From Lachnospiraceae bacterium (GTDB lineage Bacteria > Bacillota > Clostridia > Lachnospirales > Lachnospiraceae): a stretch of 64,000 nucleotides of DNA. Below are positions 51,624-61,149 of the stretch, piece by piece. Each line of letters begins with the position of its first letter. Within the stretch, counting starts at the first letter, position 1. The DNA lies in assembly GCA_014804785.1 (NCBI GenBank), contig JAAUZD010000026.1:237304-301303 (forward strand), in the 5' to 3' direction. The notes under the pieces are model-generated. The model saw nothing but the letters and a program-made list of their open reading frames with translations. It was not told where the DNA came from and made no database searches. Position numbers and translations under genes: made by a program.

Positions 51624-53498
51624 ATGAGTAAAATAATTGGTATTGACTTAGGTACAACAAACAGCTGCGTGGCAGTTATGGAGGGCGGAAAGCCTACCGT
51701 CATCGCTAACGCAGAAGGTGCAAGAACTACACCATCCGTAGTGGCATTTACGAAAACAGGAGAAAGACTGATTGGTGAGCCTGCAAAGCGTCAGGCAGTA
51801 ACCAACGCAGAAAAAACAATTTCATCTATCAAGAGAGATATGGGTACAGACAGAGGCCGTAATATTGATGAGAAGAAATATTCCCCTCAGCAGATTTCAG
51901 CTATGATTCTGCAGAAACTGAAAGCAGATGCTGAAAGCTATTTAGGTGAAAAGGTGACAGAGGCAGTTATCACTGTTCCTGCATATTTTAATGATGCACA
52001 GCGTCAGGCAACAAAGGATGCAGGTAAGATTGCAGGTCTTGATGTAAAGCGTATCATCAACGAGCCTACAGCGGCAGCCCTTGCTTATGGTCTTGACAAT
52101 GAAAAAGAACAGAAAATCATGGTATATGACTTAGGCGGCGGTACCTTCGATGTTTCTATCATTGAAATCGGTGACGGTGTCATTGAGGTTCTGGCAACCA
52201 ATGGTGATACACACCTTGGCGGTGATGACTTCGATAACAGACTGACACAGTGGATGATCGACGAATTTAAAAAAGCGGAAGGTGTTGACTTATCCAATGA
52301 TAAGATGGCATTACAGAGATTGAAAGAAGCAGCTGAAAAGGCAAAGAAAGAACTTTCCTCTGCAACAACGACCAACATCAACCTTCCTTTCATTACAGCT
52401 ACAGCAGAAGGTCCTAAGCACTTTGATATGAACCTTTCCAGAGCAAAATTTGATGAACTTACACATGACTTGGTTGAAAAGACAGCAATCCCTGTACAGA
52501 ACGCAATGAAGGATGCTGGTCTTACCAACGCTGACTTAGGTCAGGTATTGCTGGTAGGCGGTTCTACACGTATTCCTGCCGTACAGGATAAAGTAAAACA
52601 GTTGACAGGTCATGAACCCAGCAAGACATTGAATCCTGATGAATGCGTTGCATTAGGCGCTTCCATTCAGGGCGGTAAGCTGGCAGGTGATGCCGGCGCA
52701 GGGGAAATCCTTCTTCTGGACGTTACACCTCTTTCTCTGTCCATCGAAACAATGGGCGGTATTGCAACAAGACTGATTGAGAGAAATACGACCATTCCTA
52801 CAAAGAAGAGTCAGATTTTCTCAACAGCAGCAGATAACCAGACAGCAGTTGACATCAACGTATTACAGGGTGAAAGACAGTTTGCAAGGGATAACAAGTC
52901 CCTCGGACAATTCAGATTAGACGGTATCCCTCCGGCAATGCGCGGTGTACCTCAGATTGAAGTAACTTTTGATATTGATGCCAATGGTATCGTTAATGTT
53001 TCCGCAAAGGATCTTGGTACTGGTAAAGAGCAGCATATCACCATCACAGCAAGTTCCAACATGTCTGATGATGAGATTGATAAGGCAGTAAAAGAAGCAG
53101 CTGAGTTTGAAGCACAGGATAAGAAGAGAAAAGAAGCAATTGACGCAAGAAATGAAGCGGACTCTTTCGTATTCCAGACAGAAAAGGCATTAAATGAAGT
53201 CGGCGACAAGATTGATGCTTCCGAAAAAGCCACAGTGGAAGCTGATATGCAGGCTGTAAAGGATATTCTGGAGAGAACCAAAGATCAGGAAATGTCTGAT
53301 TCCGATTTGGATGCTCTTAAGGCTGCAAAGGAGAAACTTACCACAAGCGCTCAGGCACTGTTCACTAAAATGTATGAGAACATGCAGCAGGCAGGCGGGG
53401 CAGCAGGTCCCGATATGGGAGCCGGCGCAGGTCCTGATATGGGAGCAGATGCAGGTCCGGCAGATGATGTAGTTGACGGGGATTACAGAGAAGTATAA
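51624..53498 (+). CDS. dnaK: Chaperone protein DnaK (Hsp70)
   Basis: 624 residues. ATPase domain with [29 protein letters not shown] and [14 protein letters not shown]; substrate-binding domain from about residue 380; helical lid; and a Gly/Ala/Asp-rich C-terminal tail with [17 protein letters not shown], ending in DYREV. Folds and protects proteins with GrpE and DnaJ. GGAGGAG before the ATG. After the stop lie a long inverted repeat and a terminator, so dnaJ needs its own promoter. As in Gram-positives, no insertion is evident in the ATPase domain. Confidence 0.98.
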   Translation: MSKIIGIDLGTTNSCVAVMEGGKPTVIANAEGARTTPSVVAFTKTGERLIGEPAKRQAVTNAEKTISSIKRDMGTDRGRNIDEKKYSPQQISAMILQKLKADAESYLGEKVTEAVITVPAYFNDAQRQATKDAGKIAGLDVKRIINEPTAAALAYGLDNEKEQKIMVYDLGGGTFDVSIIEIGDGVIEVLATNGDTHLGGDDFDNRLTQWMIDEFKKAEGVDLSNDKMALQRLKEAAEKAKKELSSATTTNINLPFITATAEGPKHFDMNLSRAKFDELTHDLVEKTAIPVQNAMKDAGLTNADLGQVLLVGGSTRIPAVQDKVKQLTGHEPSKTLNPDECVALGASIQGGKLAGDAGAGEILLLDVTPLSLSIETMGGIATRLIERNTTIPTKKSQIFSTAADNQTAVDINVLQGERQFARDNKSLGQFRLDGIPPAMRGVPQIEVTFDIDANGIVNVSAKDLGTGKEQHITITASSNMSDDEIDKAVKEAAEFEAQDKKRKEAIDARNEADSFVFQTEKALNEVGDKIDASEKATVEADMQAVKDILERTKDQEMSDSDLDALKAAKEKLTTSAQALFTKMYENMQQAGGAAGPDMGAGAGPDMGADAGPADDVVDGDYREV

Positions 53499-53513
53499 AC
53501 GAGATGAAGATTG

Positions 53514-53574
53514 GTTACAGTTCACACCTTGCCAGAATTTAATACTTTTTGAGCTATATGGTGTGAACTGTTAC
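53514..53574. repeat. Long inverted repeat after dnaK
   Basis: Arms of 15 bases (53514-53528 and 53560-53574) match with one mismatch; a 31-base loop lies between. It comes directly before a separate terminator hairpin. Its function is unknown; RNA processing or 3'-end protection of dnaK mRNA is possible. Confidence 0.6.
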
Positions 53575-53608
53575 GAAGAATGACTCATCCGAGTCATTCT
53601 TCTTGTGC
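53575..53608 (+). terminator. Terminator between dnaK and dnaJ
   Basis: Perfect 12-bp stem GAAGAATGACTC (53575-53586) with GAGTCATTCTTC (53591-53602) and an ATCC loop, followed by TTGTGCTTT. The T-tract is interrupted, so some read-through into dnaJ is possible. Confidence 0.7.
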
Positions 53609-53631
53609 TTTGGCACATTTTAATGTATACT
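53603..53631 (+). promoter_or_regulatory. Promoter of dnaJ
   Basis: TTGTGC (53603-53608), 17-bp spacer, TATACT (53626-53631), 62 bases before the dnaJ start. A GCCGCC TTT GGCGGC hairpin lies in the leader (about 53644-53658). No CIRCE element is seen here. Confidence 0.6.
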
Positions 53632-53693
53632 ATAGGTATTATGTGCCGCCTTTGGCGGCATGTTGTGCGCTGAAAGCATGGGAGGAATTAGAA

Positions 53694-54854
53694 ATGGCAG
53701 AACAGAAACGTGATTATTATGAGGTTCTCGGTATCGATAAAAACGCAGATGATGCCGCCATTAAAAAAGCATATAGGGCTCTTGCCAAGAAGTATCATCC
53801 AGATATGAATCCCGGAGATGCGGAAGCGGAGAAAAAGTTTAAGGAAGCTTCGGAGGCGTATGCCATTTTGAGCGATCCGGAGAAGAAAAGGCAGTACGAC
53901 CAGTTTGGTCACGCAGCCTTTGAAGGAGGAGGCGGCGGATACGGTGGCTTCGACTTTAACAGTGCAGATTTCAGTGATATTTTTGGTGATATCTTCGGCG
54001 ATTTCTTTGGCGGAGGGCGCAAGGGCAGGGGAAGCAACGGCCCTATGAAAGGCGCCAATATCAGAACCAGCGTAAGAATTACTTTTGAAGAAGCTGTATT
54101 TGGTGTTGATAAAGAAATCGAACTGACGCTCAAAGACGAATGTAAGACCTGTCACGGCACAGGGGCAAAGCCGGGAACCAGTCCTGAAACCTGTCAGAAA
54201 TGCGGCGGTAAGGGACAGGTGGTATTTACCCAGCAATCTTTCTTCGGCACGGTCAGAAACGTGCAGACCTGTCCGGAGTGTAACGGAACAGGAAAAGTCA
54301 TTAAAGAGAAGTGTGCGGACTGCCATGGATCAGGTTATATTGCCAGCCGCAAGAAAATACAGGTATCTATACCTGCTGGTATTGATAATGGGCAAAGCGT
54401 ACGGATTCGTGACAAAGGTGAGCCGGGTGTTAATGGTGGTCCCAGAGGAGATCTCCTGGTAGAAGTAATCGTGGGACGCCATCCGATTTTCCAGCGGCAG
54501 GATTACAATATTTATTCTACCGTACCGGTTTCTTTTGCAGTGTCAGCTCTCGGAGGAGACGTATTGGTCGATACAGTGGACGGAAAAGTGCTTTACGAAG
54601 TAAAACCGGGTACACAGACAGATACCAAAGTCCGTTTAAAGGGCAAGGGTGTTCCTACTCTGAGAAATAAGGAAGTCCGCGGAGATCATTATGTTACGCT
54701 GGTGGTTCAGACACCCGATAAATTATCCCATGAGGCAAAGGAACTGCTAAAACAGTTTGATGCCCTGACCGGTGACAGTTTAAATGTTTCAAAGAATGTA
54801 CAGGCAGAAAAAAGCGATGCTAAAGATTCAAAGAAAAAGAAATTCTGGAAATAA
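53694..54854 (+). CDS. dnaJ: Chaperone protein DnaJ (Hsp40)
   Basis: 386 residues. J domain with [11 protein letters not shown], the HPD motif ([11 protein letters not shown]) and a Gly/Phe-rich region (about 75-115). Four CxxCxGxG zinc repeats: [33 protein letters not shown]-terminal substrate-binding domains follow. Delivers clients to DnaK and stimulates its ATPase. ATG 53694 follows GGAGGAATTAG; the longer in-frame extension upstream runs through the terminator and promoter and is rejected. Confidence 0.97.
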   Translation: MAEQKRDYYEVLGIDKNADDAAIKKAYRALAKKYHPDMNPGDAEAEKKFKEASEAYAILSDPEKKRQYDQFGHAAFEGGGGGYGGFDFNSADFSDIFGDIFGDFFGGGRKGRGSNGPMKGANIRTSVRITFEEAVFGVDKEIELTLKDECKTCHGTGAKPGTSPETCQKCGGKGQVVFTQQSFFGTVRNVQTCPECNGTGKVIKEKCADCHGSGYIASRKKIQVSIPAGIDNGQSVRIRDKGEPGVNGGPRGDLLVEVIVGRHPIFQRQDYNIYSTVPVSFAVSALGGDVLVDTVDGKVLYEVKPGTQTDTKVRLKGKGVPTLRNKEVRGDHYVTLVVQTPDKLSHEAKELLKQFDALTGDSLNVSKNVQAEKSDAKDSKKKKFWK

Positions 54855-54868
54855 AGTCACTAAAATGA

Positions 54869-54900
54869 GAGGAAGAATAGCGTTGCTGTCCTTCCTCTTT
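54869..54900 (+). terminator. Weak terminator after dnaJ
   Basis: GAGGAAG (54869-54875) pairs with CTTCCTC (54891-54897) followed by TTTG. The stem is short and the loop is 15 bases. Confidence 0.4.
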
Positions 54901-54967
54901 GTGGTATTAGGCTGTATGCAAAAAGAAGGTCATATTAATCGATATGGAGGCATAAACTGGTATTAGA

Positions 54968-55579
54968 CTATGACTTTAAAGTGTCCTCCAGCATGGATAC
55001 GATGTGACCGGATAAACTGGTGTTCAGGCTTTGTGCCACAGGAATCAGTGCTTCTATCTTTTCGGGCTCATGGTTCTGGAGATAAATAGAAGACAGCAGC
55101 TTGTAGGTGGCACTGATATCGGTGCGGGTTTCGACAGCAAATTCCAGGGTCCGGCATACTTCTTCCACATATCCCTTTTCATATAAAGCCTCGGCAAGAT
55201 TTTGAAGGGTGCGGACAAGTATGGTATAACTTTGATCATAACGAGACAGGATGTCAATGTTGGGAGCACCGTACATAAGCTTTAAATCTGTATTGCTGAT
55301 GCCGGTAAAATTCACGATAGGCGATTTTGAGAGTTCCCTTAAAGTCTCATGGTACTCAGCAATTACCGGATCATCTTTATGTAGATCCATAGGAAGACGG
55401 TCAAAGGGAATCTCTATATAGTCAAGGTTGTCAAGGGATTTGCGCCGGGTACTGTTGGCAGCAGCTTCCTTCTCCCAGAAGGCATTGTAGGCTTTAGACT
55501 CTATATTCCGATGTTTCTTTATTTCATAACCTAACCAGATACAAAACACGATAAAACTTGCAAAAAAAGGGAACTTCAT
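54968..55579 (-). CDS. Membrane-anchored TPR-like protein of unknown function
   Basis: 203 residues. One N-terminal membrane helix (about 3-19), then a soluble region with an EIPFDRLPMDLHKDDPVI segment and a helical C-terminal part (about 110-200) that looks like two or three tetratricopeptide-type helix pairs (AEALYEKGYVEEVCRTLEFAVE, ATYKLLSSIYLQNHEPEKIE). Probably a protein-protein binding surface facing the cytosol or outside; the orientation is unclear. GAAAGG site before the ATG. Not recognised. Convergent with dnaJ. Confidence 0.68.
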   Translation of the reverse strand: MKFPFFASFIVFCIWLGYEIKKHRNIESKAYNAFWEKEAAANSTRRKSLDNLDYIEIPFDRLPMDLHKDDPVIAEYHETLRELSKSPIVNFTGISNTDLKLMYGAPNIDILSRYDQSYTILVRTLQNLAEALYEKGYVEEVCRTLEFAVETRTDISATYKLLSSIYLQNHEPEKIEALIPVAQSLNTSLSGHIVSMLEDTLKS

Positions 55580-55620
55580 ATATAATATCCTTTCAAAGAT
55601 GGATAAACCGGAGGGACAAT

Positions 55621-55728
55621 ATGTTTCATTTTTACAATAAGAAAAATAAAAAAATTGTATCGTCAGTTATCATCATTTTAATTGTACTTGCTATGATAAT
55701 TCCAACTATAGCATCTTTTTTCTCATAA
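55621..55728 (+). CDS. 35-residue single-helix membrane peptide
   Basis: Encodes a basic N-terminal tail (MFHFYNKKNKKIVS) and one membrane helix (SVIIILIVLAMIIPTIASFFS). GGAGGG lies six bases before the ATG. It is divergent from the TPR-like gene and 110 bases upstream of the VanW gene. The shape (basic tail, hydrophobic helix, short outside end) is that of small membrane regulators, which are often missed by gene callers. Function unknown. Confidence 0.65.
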   Translation: MFHFYNKKNKKIVSSVIIILIVLAMIIPTIASFFS

Positions 55729-55838
55729 AGCAAATGAAGGATAAGTGCCGTAGGCAATTTAGGATGGATTTTGCATTGTAACTGTGAAGGTACTGAACAG
55801 TTACGGATAAGTAATCTGCAATATGCAGGGGGTAAATT

Positions 55839-57383
55839 ATGAAAAAAATAATTAGTGGATTTGTATGTTTTGGGCTGGCTTTTCTGGTGTCAGTCTTACC
55901 GGTAAAGGCTCAGGAAGAAAATAGAATATTGGGTGGAATATATGCGGAGGATATGTCGCTGGAAGGCAAGACCGCTGATGAAGCCAGGAGAATGATAGAA
56001 GATTATGTTGACAGTATAGGCAGCAAGGTGATTACCCTTGTGGCTGTTGACGGAAATGAGATTCAAATCACACCTGCAGATATCGGGCTTTGCTGGAGTA
56101 ATCAGGATATTGTGGATGAAGCGGCAAGAATCGGTCAGACGGGCAATGTGGTGCAGCGTTACAAGGCAGCTAAGGATTTAGAGCATCAGAACAAGGTCTA
56201 TAATCTGGAGTTTGATGTGGATATGGATCTGGTAAATACGATTCTGTCAGAACAGTGCTCCGTATATAATCTGGAATCAAAAGATGCAACTCTTCTCAGG
56301 GAAAACGAAAGCTTTATAGTCAGTCCGGGGCAGACCGGTCAGGTGGTGGACGAGGCAGCTTCCGCAGAATTGATCAGTGACTTCTTCCGTGAAGACTGGA
56401 ACAGAGAAGATGATATTTTGGAACTGGTTGTTATAGTGGATGAAGCAAGGGGAACAGAAGAAGAACTCAGCAAGGTAAAAGATGTTCTGGGCACGTTCAC
56501 CACAAGTTTCAGTACGTCAGGGGCATCAAGGAGCGCCAATGTGCGAAATGGATGTGAACTGATTAACGGGACAACACTGTATCCGGGAGATGAATTTTCT
56601 ACCTACGAGGCAGTTGCTCCCTTTACGGCAGCAAATGGATATTATATGGCAGGATCCTATTTAAATGGACAGGTTGTAGATAGTCTTGGTGGTGGTATTT
56701 GTCAGGTTTCCACTACTCTTTATAATGCAGTTCTTTTATCAGAGCTGGAAGTCACGGAAAGGCATAATCATTCCATGATCGTGACTTATGTGGATCCTTC
56801 TGCAGATGCAGCGATTGCAGAATCATCGGGGAAGGATTTTAAGTTTGTAAATAATACGGATGCGCCCATTTATATTGAAGGTAAGATCACGGAAGATAAG
56901 CGTATCAGCTTTACGATATACGGTATGGAAACCAGAGACAGCAGTCATGGCGTACGGTATGAAAGCGAAGTAGTCAGTAAGACTTATCCGGACACAGAGG
57001 TGATTTATGCAACTGAATCGCTGCCCATAGGATCTGTCTCTGTTCAGTCTGCCCATATAGGATACAAAGCAAATCTCTGGAAAATCGTTACAGAGAATGG
57101 AATAGAAGTGAGCAGAGAGAAAGTCAATTCAAGTACTTATCAGGTGGCTCCCAGAACGGCTACTGTGGGCGTTGCAACTGCTGATCCAAATGCCCATGCT
57201 GAGATTATGGCTGCCATTTCTACCAATAACATAGACCATGTCAAAAATGTTGCTGCAGCCCTTGCAGCAGCCGCGGCGCCTCCGGCAGCAGAAGGAGAGG
57301 TTCCGCCTCCGGCGGAAGGAGCAGCACCGGTACCGGCACCAGCACCAGCAGAAAGTGTACCAGTAGAAGAACCGGCACAATAA
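55839..57383 (+). CDS. VanW family protein with peptidoglycan-binding-like N-terminal domain
   Basis: 514 residues. Signal peptide (about 1-24, cleaved near VKAQE), then a PG_binding_4-like region (GGIYAEDMSLEGKTADEARRMI; about 30-240), and the VanW domain (about 245-380) with NGCELINGTTLYPGDEFS, GGGICQVSTTLYNAVLL and RHNHSMIVTYVDPSADAAI. C-terminal 45 residues are Pro/Ala/Glu-rich. VanW proteins accompany glycopeptide resistance genes but are widespread and of unknown activity; a cell-wall role is likely. AGGGGG site. HypE-like gene follows after 10 bases. Confidence 0.88.
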   Translation: MKKIISGFVCFGLAFLVSVLPVKAQEENRILGGIYAEDMSLEGKTADEARRMIEDYVDSIGSKVITLVAVDGNEIQITPADIGLCWSNQDIVDEAARIGQTGNVVQRYKAAKDLEHQNKVYNLEFDVDMDLVNTILSEQCSVYNLESKDATLLRENESFIVSPGQTGQVVDEAASAELISDFFREDWNREDDILELVVIVDEARGTEEELSKVKDVLGTFTTSFSTSGASRSANVRNGCELINGTTLYPGDEFSTYEAVAPFTAANGYYMAGSYLNGQVVDSLGGGICQVSTTLYNAVLLSELEVTERHNHSMIVTYVDPSADAAIAESSGKDFKFVNNTDAPIYIEGKITEDKRISFTIYGMETRDSSHGVRYESEVVSKTYPDTEVIYATESLPIGSVSVQSAHIGYKANLWKIVTENGIEVSREKVNSSTYQVAPRTATVGVATADPNAHAEIMAAISTNNIDHVKNVAAALAAAAAPPAAEGEVPPPAEGAAPVPAPAPAESVPVEEPAQ

Positions 57384-57393
57384 AGGGGCAGTA

Positions 57394-58404
57394 ATGAAAA
57401 CGGGAAAGATATCTGAAAGTGTATTGAAACGTTCAGTATTGCGGTTGATAGAAAATAATAGAAAAGAAGTGATAAAAGGCGCTGGCGTAGGAGAAGACTG
57501 CGCCTTTTTGTGGTGGGAGGATTCTGACCGGGCGGAGGGCAGGAACATCATGGCAACATCTACGGAAACAGTCAGTCTGCCTGTGAGAAATGCAGCTTAT
57601 TTGGCAGTCATGGCGGCGGCAAATAATCTGGCAGCATCCGGTGCGGTCCCTCTTTCCGTATCTTTGGCGATAGCGCTTCCGGCAGGCACCGAAGAAATCG
57701 TTTTGAAAGAATTGATGAAACAGGCAGGAGAATGCTGCGGGGAACTTGGCATTCAGATTGCAGGTGGGCACACAGAGGTGAGCAGCAGTGTGAATGCTCC
57801 TGTTGTTACGGCAACGGTCATCGGAAAAGCAAAAGAGGAATTTGCAGGGAGCACTGGCGGAACTGTGGCGGAGAAGATGGATATTGTCATCAGTAAATGG
57901 ATTGGACTTGAGGGAACTTCCATTATAGCAAGAGAAAAGGAAGAAGAGCTTTCGAAGCGGTATCCGGTTAGGCTGATACATAATGCACAGGAGATGGACG
58001 GCTATCTATCTGTGGCGTCGGAGGCTGCCATAGCCCTTAAGTCCAGCGTTTATACAATGCATGATGCAAGAAGCGGAGGTATATTTGGTGCATTGTGGGA
58101 GATATCCCGTAGGATAGGCGTTGGACTTTACATCGATCTGAAAAAGATTCCGGTAAAGCAGGAGACCGTAGAAATTTGTGAGTTTTATCATTTGAATCCT
58201 TATGCGCTTTTGTCAGGGGGATCGCTTGTGATGCTGACATCTGACGGCAGAGGGCTTGTCAGGGCGCTGGAGACGGAAGGAATTCCGGCCTCAATCATTG
58301 GGAATACCAATGGAAGCAATGACAAGATAATCGTGAATAAGGATGAGACCAGATACCTTGAGCCGGCAGGACCGGATGAAATATTAAAAATATCATTTAA
58401 CTAG
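57394..58404 (+). CDS. AIR synthase-related protein (HypE/PurM-like)
   Basis: 336 residues of the PurM/HypE superfamily. ATP-binding GVGEDCAFL near the N-terminus, then AANNLAASGAVPLSVSLAIALP and AGGHTEVS, and a C-terminal domain with MHDARSGGIFGALWEI and GGSLVMLTSDG. True HypE ends in a Cys that is needed for cyanide ligand synthesis; this protein ends ...EILKISFN without a Cys, so it is not a classical HypE. No hydrogenase genes are in the window. Function unknown; it may act on another small ATP-activated substrate. It precedes an Lrp regulator and aminotransferase by 12 bases, so these may form a unit. Confidence 0.8.
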   Translation: MKTGKISESVLKRSVLRLIENNRKEVIKGAGVGEDCAFLWWEDSDRAEGRNIMATSTETVSLPVRNAAYLAVMAAANNLAASGAVPLSVSLAIALPAGTEEIVLKELMKQAGECCGELGIQIAGGHTEVSSSVNAPVVTATVIGKAKEEFAGSTGGTVAEKMDIVISKWIGLEGTSIIAREKEEELSKRYPVRLIHNAQEMDGYLSVASEAAIALKSSVYTMHDARSGGIFGALWEISRRIGVGLYIDLKKIPVKQETVEICEFYHLNPYALLSGGSLVMLTSDGRGLVRALETEGIPASIIGNTNGSNDKIIVNKDETRYLEPAGPDEILKISFN

Positions 58405-58416
58405 GAGGAATATTTC

Positions 58417-58899
58417 ATGAGAGAACAGATTTTAGCGATTATAGAAAAGAACAGCCGAATCAATATCAAGGAGCTTGCTGTGATTTTAGGCGCAGAGGAG
58501 ATTGATATTGCAAATGAACTGAAGGCAATGGAAGAAGAAGGAGTCATCTGCGGTTATCATACGATGATAGACTGGGAGAAGACTTCCATTGAAAAAGTGA
58601 CGGCGCTTATAGAGGTGAGAATTACCCCTCAGAGAGGGCAGGGATATGATAATATAGCTGAGAGGATTTATAAATATCCTGAGGTAAACAGTGTATATTT
58701 GATATCTGGAGGCTATGATTTATTGGTAACGCTGGATGGAAAATCACTGAAAGAGGTTTCCCGATTTGTATCCGATAAGCTTTCCACTTTAGACGGCGTG
58801 CTCAGCACAGCTACTCATTTTATTTTGAAAAAATATAAGGATCACGGAACCATACTTACAAGAAAATATGAGGATACAAGAGAGAAGGTGACACCATGA
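58417..58899 (+). CDS. Lrp/AsnC family transcription regulator
   Basis: 160 residues. N-terminal winged helix (IIEKNSRINIKELAVILGAEEIDI) and a C-terminal RAM/ligand-binding domain (GYDLLVTLDGKSLKEV). It probably senses an amino acid and regulates the neighbouring aminotransferase gene, which it overlaps by four bases (ATGA). AGGAGG site before the ATG. Confidence 0.9.
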   Translation: MREQILAIIEKNSRINIKELAVILGAEEIDIANELKAMEEEGVICGYHTMIDWEKTSIEKVTALIEVRITPQRGQGYDNIAERIYKYPEVNSVYLISGGYDLLVTLDGKSLKEVSRFVSDKLSTLDGVLSTATHFILKKYKDHGTILTRKYEDTREKVTP

Positions 58900-60068
58900 G
58901 AAATCCATTATCAGAAACAATCGTTACAATTAAACCCTCCGGCATTCGAAAATTTTTTGATATTGTAAGTGAGATGGAGGATGCTATTTCGCTGGGGGTT
59001 GGAGAGCCTGACTTCGATACTCCGTGGCATATAAGGGATGAGGGGATTTATTCCCTTGAAAAAGGCAGGACGTTTTATACTTCTAATGCAGGCTTAAAGG
59101 AACTGAAAGTAGAAATCAGCAAATACATAAAGAGAACGCAGGGCATTTCCTATGATGCTGATCATGAAGTGATTGTTACGGTAGGCGGCTCGGAGGCAAT
59201 TGATATTGCACTGCGGGCTATGGTTGATCCGGGGGACGAAGTGCTGATTCCGCAGCCCAGCTATGTTTCCTATGAGCCTTGCGCAATCTTGGCAGGCGCT
59301 AAACCAGTGATAATCGAGTTAAAGGAAGAAAATGAATTCCGTCTGACAGCGCAGGAATTGCGGGATGCAATTACAGATAAGACCAAAATACTGATTCTTC
59401 CGTTCCCTAATAATCCGACAGGCGCTATTATGGAAAAGGAAGATCTGGAAGCGATTGCAGAAATCGTTCGTGAGAGAGATATCTTTGTGATATCGGATGA
59501 AATCTATGCAGAACTCACTTATAAGGAAAAGCATGTTTCCATTGCCAGTCTGCCCGGAATGCAGGAGAGGACTGTTCTGATCAATGGATTTTCAAAGGCT
59601 TATGCTATGACAGGATGGCGGCTTGGCTATGCATGTGCGCCAAAGGATATTATGGAGCAGATGATCAAGATTCACCAGTTTGCGATTATGTGTGCACCTA
59701 CCACCAGCCAGTATGCAGCTGTTGAGGCTCTTCGGAATGGTGATGAGGATGTTGCCATGATGCGGGAATCCTATAATCAGCGAAGAAGATTTCTTATGCA
59801 TGCCTTTAAGGAAATGAAGCTGGAATGCTTTGAGCCTTACGGAGCGTTCTACGTGTTCCCAAGTATAAAGGAATTCGGAATGACCAGCGATGAATTTGCA
59901 AACAGGCTGCTCCAAGAGGAAAAAGTTGCAGTGGTGCCGGGAACGGCATTTGGAGATTGCGGGGAAGGATTCCTTAGGATTTCCTATGCATATTCAATTG
60001 ATAGTCTGAAGATTGCATTGGATAAGATTAATGCATTCATTACAAGGCTTAGAAATGAAAAGAACTAA
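58896..60068 (+). CDS. Pyridoxal-phosphate aminotransferase, class I/II
   Basis: 390 residues. LGVGEPDFDTPWHIRD, YTSNAGLKELKVEISKY, PNNPTGAIM and the PLP Lys in NGFSKAYAMTGWRLGYA (about 235). The type is close to the aspartate/aromatic aminotransferase group I. Transfers an amino group to an alpha-keto acid. The co-translated Lrp regulator suggests control by amino acid supply. The amino acid is not known from sequence. Confidence 0.92.
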   Translation: MRNPLSETIVTIKPSGIRKFFDIVSEMEDAISLGVGEPDFDTPWHIRDEGIYSLEKGRTFYTSNAGLKELKVEISKYIKRTQGISYDADHEVIVTVGGSEAIDIALRAMVDPGDEVLIPQPSYVSYEPCAILAGAKPVIIELKEENEFRLTAQELRDAITDKTKILILPFPNNPTGAIMEKEDLEAIAEIVRERDIFVISDEIYAELTYKEKHVSIASLPGMQERTVLINGFSKAYAMTGWRLGYACAPKDIMEQMIKIHQFAIMCAPTTSQYAAVEALRNGDEDVAMMRESYNQRRRFLMHAFKEMKLECFEPYGAFYVFPSIKEFGMTSDEFANRLLQEEKVAVVPGTAFGDCGEGFLRISYAYSIDSLKIALDKINAFITRLRNEKN

Positions 60069-60085
60069 GATATGGGGATAAAGCA

Positions 60086-60964
60086 GTGTATGAATTGGTA
60101 CAGGTAGGAGAAAAGAGTTATTATATCAACTGTCCGGCGAAAATCGGAGTCTATCTTTCTGATGAGAATCATGTTTATCTGATTGACAGTGGAAATGACA
60201 AGGATGCCGGAAGGAAAGTGCGCCAGATTTTAGAAAAAAATAATTGGCATCTGAAGGGAATTCTGAATACACACTCCAATGCAGACCATATTGGCGGTAA
60301 TCATTATTTACAGGCACAGACGGGATGCAAAATCTTTGCAGGGGGGATAGAGGCAGCATTTACAAGATATCCTGTCTTAGAGCCTTCTTTCCTATATGGA
60401 GGCTATCCCTGCAAAGACCTGCGCCATAAATTTCTGATGGCGCAGGAGAGCAATATTACAGACTTTTCAGATGAAGAGTTTCCGAAGGAAGTGGAAGTGA
60501 TACCCCTTCTCGGACATTTCTTCGATATGGTAGGATTCAGGACTCCCGACGGAACCGTTTTTCTTGCGGACTGTATCAGCAGTAAGGCAGCGCTGGATAA
60601 ATATGCAGTCACTTTCATTTATGATGTGGAGGCTTATCTGAAAACGCTGGACATGGTTGAATCCATGGAGGCAGCGATGTTCGTACCTGCCCATGCTGAA
60701 AGCTCTGCGGATGTAAAGGAACTGACAGCGTATAACCGCAAAAAGGTTCATGAAGTGGCGGAGTCAATTCTGGAGATATGCACAGATCCTGTGAATTTTG
60801 AGCGGATATTGCAGAAAGTATTTTGCAAATACGGACTTGCAATGAACTTCGAGCAGTATGTTCTGGTGGGGAGCACAGTACGCTCTTACCTATCATGGAT
60901 GAAGGATCATGGAAGGGTGGAGACTGTGTTCGAGGATAATCTTTTGCTTTGGCGGACAATTTAG
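60086..60964 (+). CDS. MBL-fold metallo-hydrolase
   Basis: 292 residues. N-terminal beta-sheet, then the metal motif NTHSNADHIGGNH (about 65-77; the usual HxHxDH is changed to HSNADH), a His in GHFFDMVGF, and Asp in LADCI. The C-terminal 70 residues are helical. Members hydrolyse thioesters, phosphodiesters or sulfur compounds; the loss of the first His of HxHxDH is notable. GTG start with GGGGAT seven bases upstream. It is followed by the structured-element block. Confidence 0.87.
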   Translation: MYELVQVGEKSYYINCPAKIGVYLSDENHVYLIDSGNDKDAGRKVRQILEKNNWHLKGILNTHSNADHIGGNHYLQAQTGCKIFAGGIEAAFTRYPVLEPSFLYGGYPCKDLRHKFLMAQESNITDFSDEEFPKEVEVIPLLGHFFDMVGFRTPDGTVFLADCISSKAALDKYAVTFIYDVEAYLKTLDMVESMEAAMFVPAHAESSADVKELTAYNRKKVHEVAESILEICTDPVNFERILQKVFCKYGLAMNFEQYVLVGSTVRSYLSWMKDHGRVETVFEDNLLLWRTI

Positions 60965-60974
60965 TCAGCGTGAC

Positions 60975-61112
60975 GCTCTGAGAGGATAAATAATTAGGCG
61001 GCGCCGCGCTCCCGCTCCGTAAAAAGCGTAGCAGGCACTAAGCTCGAAAAAACCTCGCTAAGTGCTGACGCTTTTTTAGGGGCTCCTTATGGATTATTTA
61101 TCCTCTCAGAGC
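60975..61112. ncRNA. Structured hairpin element, copy A (best aligned reading the minus strand)
   Basis: Outer arms of 20 bp are perfect inverted repeats (60975-60994 with 61093-61112). Read on the minus strand the interior starts with AAGGAGCCCCT (61087-61077), then an inner stem-loop of 9, 5 and 3 bp with a T-T mismatch and a CA/CTGCT internal loop, then GGAGCGGGAGCGCGGCG (61018-61002). The same conserved blocks and fold occur in copy B. The inner stem, with its flanking A and T runs, could also end transcription of the upstream hydrolase gene. No coding potential. Together with copy B this makes up most of the gene-free block 60965-61606. Confidence 0.75.
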
Positions 61113-61149
61113 TGTGTTTTGGCTATCCGGTGAAAAGAACTGAACGTCA

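Noticed and set aside
54865..54966. 33-codon frame with a lipobox-like VVLGC just after dnaJ
   Set aside because: The signal-peptide-like start is attractive, but there is no ribosome binding site, it overlaps the weak dnaJ terminator and the remainder is only 16 residues. Kept only as a note.
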